Assembly: GCF_002967765.1 (NCBI RefSeq)
Contig: NZ_PUHY01000010.1
Span: 186,001-250,000, forward strand
Direction of reading: 5' to 3'
DNA length: 64,000 bases
Source: Blastopirellula marina
GTDB lineage: Bacteria > Planctomycetota > Planctomycetia > Pirellulales > Pirellulaceae
The position numbers and the translations under genes are program-made. This document shows positions 1-8,040 of the stretch, piece after piece (within the stretch, counting starts at the first letter, position 1; each line of letters begins with the position of its first letter). The notes beneath the pieces were generated by a model, which saw nothing but the letters and a program-made list of their open reading frames with translations, was not told the origin of the DNA and did not search any database.

Positions 1-1
1 A

Positions 2-1210
2 GATCGTCAATATCTCCGCAATGGTTACGACTTCTTTGTTGCTTGCGGATACGAGGTCGAAACCCAGTGCGATACAATCTATCGCGAAACCGACCGATCG
101 AAGAAGAACGACCTTCTGATCTACGATTACCTTGGCGGGCAGTCCAATTATCAACGAAACAACATCTACAAGATCGCCGTTGTCGCGGCCAATCGCCCCG
201 ATCACGTTCGCCAAGCGATTTCCGAAGGCGCCGACGATGTGGTCGTGCGTCCTGTAACGCCGGCGAAGTTATTGGTTCGCATCCGTGCCGCGGCTGCCAT
301 TCTGGAATCTCGAGTTACCCTGGCTCAGCAATTTGGACGCGATCCGCGCAATAACTACCCAGGCGAAGGCGCGTTTCTGGGAACCCTGCAACAAACCATC
401 GAAGAGATCACCGTTCACGGCCACTGCGTCTGCGCAACGATGTTCTCGACGTCGACCGAAGATCCGCAGCGTTATCAAGCCTGGCTACAAGATTTGGTGG
501 CAACCGCACTGCCAGATTCGCGCATCTTCGAACTTTCCGACCATCGGGTTGCCGTGGTGACCCCAGCCACCACACCGGAACAAGTTTCCGACTGGGCCGC
601 CGAACGATTAGCGAGTGCTTCCGTGAGTGACACCACCAGTACCGACCAGCCCACATTGCGCGTTTCGGGTAGCTTCGTCACAACCCGCAACGAAACGACC
701 TCGAGTCAGCAAATGGCCTTGGTTTTGAACGACCGCTTGCACCTCGCATTGAGCCTTGGCGAAGGGCTACTGATCGACGAGCCGAACGAAAACCAATGGC
801 TCGCTCAGCAGCCGACTGGAAGTATCTTCGACGGCATGCGGGCTCGCGACATCATGCGTCCGACCACCGTGGAACTGCCTGATACTGAATCGGTCAGCTC
901 CGCCTTGGAAAAGATGCGACTCTGGAACGCGGACATCGCTCCGGTTCTCAACGGCGAAGGTCAACCATCGGGACTCATTCGCCTCGACGACCTGGTCGAA
1001 GTGGAAGATACCTCCCAGCCGATCAGCCGCCACTGCCTGCCCAATGTGCCGAAGGTAGCGTGGGATGCCAACTTCGAGGAGTTCGTCGCGTTGTTCTCAA
1101 CCAACGACTCCTCCTGGCTGGAAGTCCTGCAAGACAACCATCCTGTCGGCGTAATCCACTGCGACGATTTGACCTCGATGAACACCCCAGTCATGGTCTC
1201 ATTGCCGTGA
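2..1210 (+). CDS. Receiver-like protein with C-terminal CBS domain (5' end outside window)
   Basis: The frame is open from the first bases, so the start lies upstream. The first 95 or so residues look like the second half of a response-regulator receiver: a beta strand (KIAVVAANRPD), then 'ISEGADDVVVRPVTPAKL', the place where a receiver normally carries the conserved Lys-Pro. Here Lys is replaced by Arg-Pro, so the receiver may be degenerate. A middle region of about 180 residues is not recognised. Residues near the C-terminus (RARDIMRPTTVELPDTESV and onward, ending at IRLDDLVEV) match a CBS domain, with a weaker second half after it. CBS domains usually bind adenine nucleotides or regulate a partner. 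Role inferred: intracellular signalling. Family calls are by eye. Confidence 0.7.
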   Translation, partial: DRQYLRNGYDFFVACGYEVETQCDTIYRETDRSKKNDLLIYDYLGGQSNYQRNNIYKIAVVAANRPDHVRQAISEGADDVVVRPVTPAKLLVRIRAAAAILESRVTLAQQFGRDPRNNYPGEGAFLGTLQQTIEEITVHGHCVCATMFSTSTEDPQRYQAWLQDLVATALPDSRIFELSDHRVAVVTPATTPEQVSDWAAERLASASVSDTTSTDQPTLRVSGSFVTTRNETTSSQQMALVLNDRLHLALSLGEGLLIDEPNENQWLAQQPTGSIFDGMRARDIMRPTTVELPDTESVSSALEKMRLWNADIAPVLNGEGQPSGLIRLDDLVEVEDTSQPISRHCLPNVPKVAWDANFEEFVALFSTNDSSWLEVLQDNHPVGVIHCDDLTSMNTPVMVSLP

Positions 1211-1257
1211 TCAAAGGTAAATAAACTTCATAGCCCGTCGCGCAGAACGCCATCACC

Positions 1258-1295
1258 GTAGGCTGGAATGAGCGCCAGCGCATTCCAGCGGGCCC
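1258..1295. repeat. REP-like palindrome, left copy flanking the RAYT gene
   Basis: An imperfect hairpin in which GCTGGAATG pairs with CATTCCAGC around a GC-rich loop. It lies just past the 3' end of the minus-strand RAYT gene. The reverse complement of the element at 1915-1954 is nearly the same sequence (both begin GTAGGCTGGAAT), so the two form an inverted pair around the gene, as expected for REP sequences mobilised by a RAYT. Confidence 0.85.
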
Positions 1296-1327
1296 GTCAT
1301 TCATCTGCCCATTGCGAATAAGATCCA

Positions 1328-1882
1328 CTATTCCACGTCGCTCCATTCGTCGCGTTGCCAATGATCCGCGTTTCCCCAATCCGAGGAATACTCGCCTAAC
1401 CGAACGTACCGATGAAAAGATGACCAAGGCCAGTCTTGAACCGACTTCACGAGACCATGTTTGAGTGGATTCACGTGCACGTAGTCAACACAGCGTTTCA
1501 AGTCTGCTAAATCACGGCACGTATGCTCATAGTACCTGCGTTGCCAAACACCTCGCTCGTGACGAAGCATTCGGCTCTTATTTCGCGTCCCTTCTTCACC
1601 TCCAGAAGCGAGCCAAGCACGTGAAAAGCGAGCCTTGATAAGATGCCATCGCTTTGAGTAGTCGGCGTCGCGCGATGGAAGTTGCCAGATACAATGCAAG
1701 TGATCCGGCAATAACACGATGGCCACAACATCGAATGGCCATGCAACGCGTGTCTTTTGAAACGCGTTGCGCAATGCTTGTCTCGCTAGCGGTGTGGTTA
1801 GAAACGGAGCTCGCTCGTGGGTCACATGCGTGAAGAAGTAAAGACTTCCAGAGTGTGAGCGGACGTACTTACGCATTCCCAA
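1328..1882 (-). CDS. REP-associated tyrosine transposase (RAYT, Y1_Tnp / IS200-like)
   Basis: This 184-residue protein has the hallmarks of the Y1 HUH transposase superfamily in its RAYT branch. The metal-binding HxH motif is in 'LLPDHLHCIW' (near residues 58-67). The nucleophilic tyrosine is expected in 'CVDYVHVNPLKHGLV' (near residues 131-145), followed by 'DWPWSSFHRY', typical of RAYTs. Such enzymes nick and join single-stranded REP hairpins. It is flanked on both sides by matching inverted REP palindromes (1258-1295 and 1915-1954), which are its likely substrates. No TnpB gene accompanies it, so it is not an autonomous IS605-type element. Length fits the family and the frame looks intact. 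Confidence 0.92.
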   Translation of the reverse strand: MGMRKYVRSHSGSLYFFTHVTHERAPFLTTPLARQALRNAFQKTRVAWPFDVVAIVLLPDHLHCIWQLPSRDADYSKRWHLIKARFSRAWLASGGEEGTRNKSRMLRHERGVWQRRYYEHTCRDLADLKRCVDYVHVNPLKHGLVKSVQDWPWSSFHRYVRLGEYSSDWGNADHWQRDEWSDVE

Positions 1883-1914
1883 CCGTTTAGCGACTGCATC
1901 AACATTATGCCAAA

Positions 1915-1954
1915 GGGGCTTGCTGGAATGCGCTTTCGCTTATTCCAGCCTACG
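1915..1954. repeat. REP-like palindrome, right copy flanking the RAYT gene
   Basis: A hairpin GCTGGAATGCGC...TTATTCCAGC that is the inverted partner of the copy at 1258-1295. It lies upstream of the RAYT start. The outer GTAGG/CCTAC ends are shared by both copies. Confidence 0.85.
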
Positions 1955-1996
1955 TAATTACCGGCCTACCACATCTTACCCATCAATTCACTGCGT

Positions 1997-3316
1997 CTAA
2001 TCGTTCCCTGCCACAACTGTGAAGTAGCTACCAACCACCAGATCGAAATACTCCGGCCGCATTTCCATCGGAAAGCCTTTGTAGACGCAATAGTTGCGGA
2101 TCTGGGTTAGCAAGTCGCGTGGTTGGCAGCGGCGTAGCGGGCGTTTGTGTGGCTTGTAGTGCTTTTCGATCAGGTGCGTCACGGCGTCTTCATCACAGCG
2201 GCAGCCGAACTGCTTCGAGAAGATTTGAAAGAGCGTTTGGAACTCTTCGGGCGAAGCATCTTCCACTTCGATCTTATATGGAATACGTCGCAGAAACGCG
2301 TCGTCGGTCAGGTCAGACGGTTCCAGGTTGGTCGAGAAGATGATGAGCTGTTCGAAGGGAACTTGAATCTTTTTTCCGTTGGGAAGGGCGAGGTAATCAA
2401 CACGGTTTTCCAGCGGCACGATCCAGCGATTGAGCAGTTCCTGAGGCTGCATCCGCTGACGTCCAAAGTCGTCGATCAGTAAGCTGCCGCAGTTGCTTTT
2501 CATCTGCAGCGGTGCTTCGCAAATGTTGTTAATCGGATCGAAGCGGATTTCCAGGCTATCCATGGTTAACTCGCCACCCACCACAACGGTCGGACGCTGA
2601 ATCTTGACCCAGCGATGATCGAAGTTGTCGGCCTTGATGATACTGTTCTCTTCCTGGTCGACCGTTTCATGAAAGGCCGCATCGAACAGCTTGATAAACT
2701 GACCATCTTCGACGATCGTTCGTGGAATCCAAATCTCCTGGCCATAGCAAGCGGTGATCCGTTTGGCGAGGGTCGTCTTGCCGTTACCTGGAGCCCCATA
2801 AAGAAACAGACCAGCTCCGGAGTTCACGGCCGGTCCCAAGCGATCGAACATCCCTGGCTCGACGGAAAGCCCCTCGAAGGCACGCTTCAGGTCTTCTTCC
2901 TTGGGGGTTTCATTCCGGACCGATTGAGCCTCAACCGAAGTGATGTAATCGTCCAGCGATACCGGGGCCGGGCCGAAGTAGGCGCACGAATGCATGTAGT
3001 TTTGGGCCCGAGTCCGTCCCAGATCGGTCAGCGTGTAGGTGTAATCGTTCAGCGGTGCGGAGCCGCAGTGTGTGATCACCTGGCGCGTTCGCATCGAAGT
3101 GAGGATTCCCTCGACGACGCCAAACGGCAAACAGATGTGTTCCGCCATCTTGCGACCGCTCATCGAACCGATGTTCAGCAACAGTTTGCAAAGGATTGAT
3201 TCGACCAGCGTTTGCGATAACTGAGTGTCTTCCAGCGTTTTGGGCTCTTCCGGACGAAAACCATCATCTGCTAGCAGAGCGGCAAGAAGACCTGATTTCA
3301 GCTCGGTACTGACCAT
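1997..3316 (-). CDS. AAA-family ATPase with N-terminal winged-helix-like region
   Basis: A 439-residue ATPase. Residues 1-110 look like a helical/winged-helix domain ('GVVEGILTSMRTRQVITHCG', then 'YTYTLTDLGRTRA'). The ATPase core follows, with Walker A GAPGNGKTT near residue 175, Walker B 'LLIDDFGRQ' near residue 281, and a sensor-type 'LIIFSTNLEPSDL' segment further on. It resembles predicted ATPases found widely in planctomycetes and sometimes linked to secretion or pilus loci. The cellular substrate cannot be told from sequence. It is a single gene, facing away from the small gene at 3665. Confidence 0.8.
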   Translation of the reverse strand: MVSTELKSGLLAALLADDGFRPEEPKTLEDTQLSQTLVESILCKLLLNIGSMSGRKMAEHICLPFGVVEGILTSMRTRQVITHCGSAPLNDYTYTLTDLGRTRAQNYMHSCAYFGPAPVSLDDYITSVEAQSVRNETPKEEDLKRAFEGLSVEPGMFDRLGPAVNSGAGLFLYGAPGNGKTTLAKRITACYGQEIWIPRTIVEDGQFIKLFDAAFHETVDQEENSIIKADNFDHRWVKIQRPTVVVGGELTMDSLEIRFDPINNICEAPLQMKSNCGSLLIDDFGRQRMQPQELLNRWIVPLENRVDYLALPNGKKIQVPFEQLIIFSTNLEPSDLTDDAFLRRIPYKIEVEDASPEEFQTLFQIFSKQFGCRCDEDAVTHLIEKHYKPHKRPLRRCQPRDLLTQIRNYCVYKGFPMEMRPEYFDLVVGSYFTVVAGND

Positions 3317-3664
3317 CGTTATATCTTTCGTCGTTGAATCGATCGCAAGCTTGGAAGGAAAACGGTATAGGCATAGACCTCAAAAAGTGTAGGTCGCAGG
3401 TCGAGCACGGCCTGGGAATGGGTCGTTTTAGCGCTAAATGTACGGTATTTTCCGCTTTTTTAAGCGCATCTCCCAGGTGTCGGTTGCGGCATAAACAACT
3501 ACATGCCCGAAATTCATGGCGCTAGCATTCAACATATGGGAATCCATGACCTAGTCTTGACTCTGCGACGATAATAGGACGTACAACGAGTTGGCAGAAT
3601 CATATTTCTTGCCAGGCGTATTCATGGTAGGTTTCACAAAACCATTTCCCATGTGAGTTGAACC
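3317..3664. other. Intergenic region between divergent genes
   Basis: About 350 bases between the ATPase gene (minus) and a small plus-strand gene, so it should hold both promoters. It contains a perfect 12-bp palindrome TTTAGCGCTAAA at 3427-3438 and nearby partial repeats of AGCGC, a possible operator. I see no reading frame that looks real. Confidence 0.35.
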
Positions 3665-3838
3665 ATGGCCAACGAAAAAGCCAAGCTACTGCTGGAGAAC
3701 GCCAGCGACTACTTCGAGCGGATTACCGCCATTCAATCGGCCCTGCAATTGGGCATGCCGATGGAAGATATCGAGGACTACCTCGATTGGCTGCGGTTGC
3801 TTCGTTCCGAAAAGTGCGAGATGGCTTCGTCGCAATAA
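3665..3838 (+). CDS. Small acidic helical protein, 57 residues, unknown function
   Basis: An ATG at 3665 opens a 57-residue frame beginning MANEKAKLLLENASDYFERI and ending with a TAA. The composition (alternating acidic, Leu and Ile) predicts two amphipathic helices; a middle segment 'GMPMEDIEDYLDWLRLLR' looks like a folded helix rather than random translation. I do not recognise a family. It could be a small regulator or a structural partner. Support comes only from protein-like composition and clean start and stop. Confidence 0.5.
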   Translation: MANEKAKLLLENASDYFERITAIQSALQLGMPMEDIEDYLDWLRLLRSEKCEMASSQ

Positions 3839-4032
3839 AGACGAGCGTCCGGCGGTCACATCTGTAATCGCATGGCGACGGTCTGACTCGAGCGCCCGGA
3901 TCATCTGCTAATCGATCGCCACGAAAAGTCGAACACCGCTCTTTCTTCTCTGGAGCCTGCCACGACGGGGCATCGTTATCTTCCAGAGTGTGCCGTAAGA
4001 GCCGGCACTTGCAGAAAAACGCCTCTTCCAGC

Positions 4033-4230
4033 CTAGTCCATCTGCTCTAATTGCTTGAGCATCTCGATCGCCTGCCGAGCGTTCTGCATGCCACCGATCC
4101 GCTGAATGAACAGTTGGACACCCAACAATTCGCTCGGTGATAGCAAGTCTTGCCCGTACTCCAGAAGAATCTCTAGCTCGTGAGCAGGCAGGTTTTCGAT
4201 CTCGACCCTTGACAGCATGGAAGTATCCAA
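4033..4230 (-). CDS. Small helical protein, 65 residues, unknown function
   Basis: The predicted protein is rich in Leu, Glu and Ile and reads like a small all-alpha domain ('IENLPAHELEILLEYGQDLL', then 'SELLGVQLFIQRIGG'). An internal Met four codons in is a second possible start. It converges with the small gene at 3665. No family recognised; support is the protein-like helical pattern. Confidence 0.5.
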   Translation of the reverse strand: MDTSMLSRVEIENLPAHELEILLEYGQDLLSPSELLGVQLFIQRIGGMQNARQAIEMLKQLEQMD

Positions 4231-4587
4231 TCCGTATCCAATTCTATGTCCAAATCCTTGGCGTTAACTATCGTGATGTATCGGAACGAACCAGGGATGG
4301 AGTTAGTATCGCATCGCCAGAGGAGGCCTTGATTGGACAGATTCTCTGCAGCTGATAACCACTTATCGGATTGACCGGTAAAACCTGTGCTCTCTGATAG
4401 CATGACGGCCGCTAGTGCATTCGCTGATCGTGCATGCGTTTTGGCCTACATTGGTCGTAAGTCCTTTTCCCGTCAGCACGAGCGCAACTACTAGAACCCT
4501 CCTAATTCTGCCTTGCGGTGGCAGCGGAAGGTCACTACTATCTGCCCGCTCTCCCTCTGCCTATCCGTTGGAAAGGAATCGAACGAA
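4231..4587. other. Intergenic region, no clear content
   Basis: About 350 bases upstream of the methyltransferase and of the small minus-strand gene. I find no RNA gene, repeat or convincing small frame. The promoter of the methyltransferase should lie here. An upstream TTG at 4513 could extend that gene into this region. Confidence 0.3.
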
Positions 4588-5481
4588 GTGACCTCACCCG
4601 AAATCCTTGGCCAGTTTATTCCGCTTCATTACCACTACGACATGCTGCGGGATAACTACCGCATGACCGCCTTCCAACAGGCGATTTCCCAGACGGTTAA
4701 GCCAGGGATGACGGTCGTTGACTTGGGTGGAGGAACCGGAGTTCTCTCGTATTTCGCCGCGATGGCCGGAGCCAAAGTCTATTACGTCGAGCGAAATCCT
4801 GAGCTGGTCGCCGTCGCTGAGCGGTTCGTCAAAATGAACAATGTGACCGACCGAGTAACGATCGTTCACGAAGATGCCGCCCAGTTCGTGCCACCCGAAC
4901 CAGTCGACGTGGTCACTTGCGAGATGTTGCATGTTGGCCTGGTTCGCGAAAAGCAAACCGAAGTAATCGCCGCGTTCAAACGCAATTACACACAAAAACA
5001 CGGCCCCAAGCTTCCTCGCTTCATTCCAGAAGCGTCGCTGTTGGCATTGCAGCCGGTCATGCAAACGTACGAGTTTTCCGGTTTTCACGCGCCGGTACCG
5101 CTGTTTCAGCCTCCCGTCGCCGAGATGCCTGGCACGACCGAGCTTGGCATGCCAGCCCTGTATGAAACCGTTCTTTACGATTCCAACTACCAGCACGAAG
5201 TGAACTGGAAGGGAATTTTGACCATGCAGCATGCTGGCACATTGAACGCCTGGCGTTTGGTCACCAAGAATGTGCTTGCCATCCTGGTCGAGCAGCAAAC
5301 CGAGGTCTGCTGGCACAATCAATACTTGGTGGTACCGCTGCAAGAGTCGCTCGAGGTGCAAATCGGCGATCGTGTCGAAGTCGAAATCGCCTACCAATTC
5401 TGCACCGAACTGACCGACTTGTGGGATGGCATCACGCAACGCATGCATGTTCCCTTTGGACAGAAAAAAATCGCCGCGTAA
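4588..5481 (+). CDS. Class I SAM-dependent methyltransferase (PRMT-like fold)
   Basis: From a GTG at 4588 the protein has 297 residues. It begins with 'HYDMLRDNYRMTAFQQAI', like the region before the SAM site in protein arginine methyltransferases. The SAM-binding glycine loop is VVDLGGGTGVLS (near residues 48-60), followed by the acidic ribose-binding residue in 'YYVERNPELV' and a post-II motif 'DVVTCEMLHVGLV'. That last segment aligns with the double-E loop of PRMTs, but only one Glu is obvious, so the substrate is open. GTG 4588 is chosen because a GGAAAGGA stretch lies just upstream; TTG 4513 would add 25 unconserved-looking residues. Confidence 0.8.
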   Translation: MTSPEILGQFIPLHYHYDMLRDNYRMTAFQQAISQTVKPGMTVVDLGGGTGVLSYFAAMAGAKVYYVERNPELVAVAERFVKMNNVTDRVTIVHEDAAQFVPPEPVDVVTCEMLHVGLVREKQTEVIAAFKRNYTQKHGPKLPRFIPEASLLALQPVMQTYEFSGFHAPVPLFQPPVAEMPGTTELGMPALYETVLYDSNYQHEVNWKGILTMQHAGTLNAWRLVTKNVLAILVEQQTEVCWHNQYLVVPLQESLEVQIGDRVEVEIAYQFCTELTDLWDGITQRMHVPFGQKKIAA

Positions 5482-5739
5482 ACAGCATCGCGCGTCGGGT
5501 GTCGATACCCCCCAGCCAGCTTTCGTACGGTCCGATTCCCAAATCGATTTGCTGGTAACGATTATACGGAAACTGCTGGCCGTAGGTTTCCTTCTGTCAA
5601 CGCTTTGGTCGATGGACATCCGGTTGATCTGACCTAGGTTTTCTTAGCTTTTCGCTTTCCGTTGCCTTGCCTTGAACATGCAAGCGACACGAATTGCGAT
5701 TCGATCGAAGCTAAGTACCTTTGCAGATTGACGTGCGAT

Positions 5740-7236
5740 ATGACCACAGACAAACCAGGAGCGTTTGGCCTCTTGGCTTGGATCTGCCCTCTCTCGTTGG
5801 GCACGATCCTGGCTTTGACAACCGCTGCTTACTTCGTATTTCCAGCTGGATCTTCGCTTCCTGTCATGGTTGCGATCGGCGGCACAACCGTCGCATTGGG
5901 ACTGTCGATCTGGAAAGCGACCCTCTACCAAAAGCTGTCCAATCGCCTCTTCGACCTCCTGCAAGACTTCGTCAACGCCTCGGAAAACGAGCTCGAGCCG
6001 GAACGTCTTCAACAGCGTCTGCAAGGTTCCAAGTTCTCGCCGCGGGCCAAAGCCGCCCTACGCGAGATTTATCGGACAATCCATTCCGATCGCGAACAGT
6101 TGTTCGAACTACAACAACGCACCGCGAGCGCCGAAGTACGTATCCATTTAGCCGAATCGCGTGCGGCTCAAATCAATTGGGTGATCGAGGGGCTAACTGA
6201 GCCCGTTTTAATGGTCAATCAGTATGGCGAGCTGGCACTAACCAACCCTGCCGCCGTCAACTTGCTCGGTATGCAAGACGCCCAGATAGGCAGCCCGGTT
6301 GAATCATCTTTAAACTGCGATGCCCTGGTGCAACTTCTCCATGAAACACGTCGTCGTAAACTCAAGTCGTCTCGGGTCGCCGAAGTTGAGCTGGCCGATC
6401 CTGACGGCGAGAAGCATTGGTACCGAATCACCGTTAACACGGTTTCGGAAGGAGAACATGAAGGCGCCTCAGATAGCGGTTTCGGAGCCGTTGCTGTGAT
6501 GCGTGACATTAGTGGTTACAAGGCCATTCAGCGCCGCAACGCGGAATTCGTCTCGGCTGTTAGCCATGAAATGAAGACTCCTTTAGCCGGAATCAAGGCC
6601 TACACCGAACTCCTGGCCGACGGCGAGGCGGAAGACGAAGAGACACGAGACGAGTTCCTGGGCGTGATCAGCGGTCAGGCCGATCGCCTTCAACGTTTGA
6701 TCGACAACCTCTTGAACTTGGCCCGGATCGAAGCAGGCGTCGTCAGCGTGAGCAAGAAGCCTCGTTCGCTGAACGACCTTCTGGAAGAAGCATCCGCGAT
6801 CGTCCAACCAACGGCCGAACAAAAGAACATCACCCTGAACGTCGAGCTGAGCCCCATGTATCTGGGTGTGCTCGCCGACCGCGATATGATCCTGCAAGCC
6901 GCGATCAATCTGCTTTCCAACGCCATCAAGTACACGCCCGACGGCGGAACGGTCACCTTGCGCAGTCGCATGATGGACCGCGAAGTTCACTTCGAGGTGG
7001 AAGACACCGGCGTTGGTCTGAGCCCAGAAGACTGTGAAATGGTCTTCGAGAAATTCTATCGCGTGAAGAAAGACCAAAAGATGGCCTCGGGTACGGGCCT
7101 TGGCCTGCCACTGGCCAAGCACATTGTCGAGGACGTGCATGGCGGCACCCTCACGGTGAAAAGTGAATTAGGGCAGGGAAGCACGTTCCAAATCGCCTTG
7201 CCGACGGTTCAAGTGATTGAACACGCCAACAGCTAA
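5740..7236 (+). CDS. Membrane sensor histidine kinase with PAS domain
   Basis: 498 residues from ATG 5740. Two hydrophobic segments at about residues 10-60 anchor it in the membrane with almost no periplasmic loop. A helical linker follows, then a PAS domain (starting near 'INWVIEGLTEPVLMVNQYGE'). The HisKA dimerisation helix contains the phospho-acceptor in 'VSAVSHEMKTPLAG' (His276), and the HATPase domain carries the N box ('INLLSNAIKYTPDGG'), G1 'DTGVGLS' and G2 'GTGLGLPLAK'. It phosphorylates a response regulator, most likely the one encoded 40 bases downstream. An upstream TTG at 5662 is a less likely start. Confidence 0.93.
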   Translation: MTTDKPGAFGLLAWICPLSLGTILALTTAAYFVFPAGSSLPVMVAIGGTTVALGLSIWKATLYQKLSNRLFDLLQDFVNASENELEPERLQQRLQGSKFSPRAKAALREIYRTIHSDREQLFELQQRTASAEVRIHLAESRAAQINWVIEGLTEPVLMVNQYGELALTNPAAVNLLGMQDAQIGSPVESSLNCDALVQLLHETRRRKLKSSRVAEVELADPDGEKHWYRITVNTVSEGEHEGASDSGFGAVAVMRDISGYKAIQRRNAEFVSAVSHEMKTPLAGIKAYTELLADGEAEDEETRDEFLGVISGQADRLQRLIDNLLNLARIEAGVVSVSKKPRSLNDLLEEASAIVQPTAEQKNITLNVELSPMYLGVLADRDMILQAAINLLSNAIKYTPDGGTVTLRSRMMDREVHFEVEDTGVGLSPEDCEMVFEKFYRVKKDQKMASGTGLGLPLAKHIVEDVHGGTLTVKSELGQGSTFQIALPTVQVIEHANS

Positions 7237-7276
7237 GATTGTCCCCCACACTTACATCGATAACGAGGAAAGTCGC

Positions 7277-7681
7277 ATGTCCGCTAAAGTCATTCTTGCC
7301 GACGACGAAATGCACATTCTGCGCGCCGCCGAGTTCAAACTGAAACGAAGTGGTTTCGATGTGACCTGTGTCGAAGATGGACAAGCTGCTTGGGAAGCCA
7401 TTCAAGAGGCACGACCTGACATCTTGATTACCGATTACCACATGCCACGCATGGACGGGCTCGAGCTTTGTCGTACCGTTCGTCAAAACGAAGCGACCGC
7501 CGACCTGCCAATCATCATGCTGACCGCGAAAGGCTTCGACCTTTCGGGCGATGATAACGAAACGGCCGAACTGAACGTCGCCGCCGTGTTGGCCAAACCG
7601 TTCAGCCCGCGCGGCCTGGTGCAGTGCATTGAAGAAGTGTTGGAAACCGGCACGTACGTTCCCAGTGTGGCCACTTTCTAA
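7277..7681 (+). CDS. Single-domain response regulator (CheY-like receiver)
   Basis: 134 residues forming a stand-alone receiver. Acidic pocket residues are Asp9-Asp10 ('LADDE'), the phospho-acceptor is Asp53 in 'ILITDYHMPRMDG', Thr83 is in 'MLTAKG', and Lys107 is in 'VLAKPFSP'. There is no output domain, so it should act by protein contact. A GAGGAAAG ribosome-binding site lies just upstream of ATG 7277. Its kinase is the upstream gene and it precedes a STAS gene by 18 bases, suggesting a phosphorelay or partner-switch acting on the secretion ATPase that follows. Confidence 0.93.
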   Translation: MSAKVILADDEMHILRAAEFKLKRSGFDVTCVEDGQAAWEAIQEARPDILITDYHMPRMDGLELCRTVRQNEATADLPIIMLTAKGFDLSGDDNETAELNVAAVLAKPFSPRGLVQCIEEVLETGTYVPSVATF

Positions 7682-7699
7682 GCGAAAATTCGACACCTG

Positions 7700-8026
7700 A
7701 TGAATCTGTCCACGGAAACTTTCGGCAACGTCATGGTGGTCCACACTCCTGAAGAATTAGGAGAGGATCAGGCGGAGAACGTGCGCGGATTCCTGGAAAC
7801 GCGCGATCGCAAGAATCTGATCGTCGACTTGGACGGCACCGAGACTATCGACAGCGTCGGCCTGGAAGCATTGCTCGACGTGCAGGATACCCTCCGTGAA
7901 AAAGGAGGCGATCTCCGCATTGCGACCACCAACTATGCCAATCGCAAGATCTTGGAAGTCACCCGCCTTGATTCGATGCTGGAAGTGTTCGACAGCGTGA
8001 TCGAAGCGGTTAAGAGTTACGCCTAA
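7700..8026 (+). CDS. STAS-domain protein (anti-sigma factor antagonist type)
   Basis: 108 residues, the size of SpoIIAA/RsbV proteins. The core 'LIVDLDGTETIDSVGLEALL' matches the STAS signature, with Ser52 at the place normally phosphorylated by an RsbW/SpoIIAB-type kinase. It sits between a CheY-like receiver and GspE with 14-18-base gaps, so co-transcription is likely. No anti-sigma kinase or sigma factor is encoded nearby, so its partner is unknown. Confidence 0.9.
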   Translation: MNLSTETFGNVMVVHTPEELGEDQAENVRGFLETRDRKNLIVDLDGTETIDSVGLEALLDVQDTLREKGGDLRIATTNYANRKILEVTRLDSMLEVFDSVIEAVKSYA

Positions 8027-8040
8027 GCCGTGATGAAAGG

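Noticed and set aside
1328-1882. IS200/IS605 insertion sequence
   Set aside because: No TnpB and no IS-like ends; the flanking REPs and sequence are typical of a RAYT.
4594-5619. Long minus-strand open frame opposite the methyltransferase
   Set aside because: It mirrors the codon pattern of the plus-strand gene, has no recognisable motif, and the plus strand has a clear SAM-binding site.
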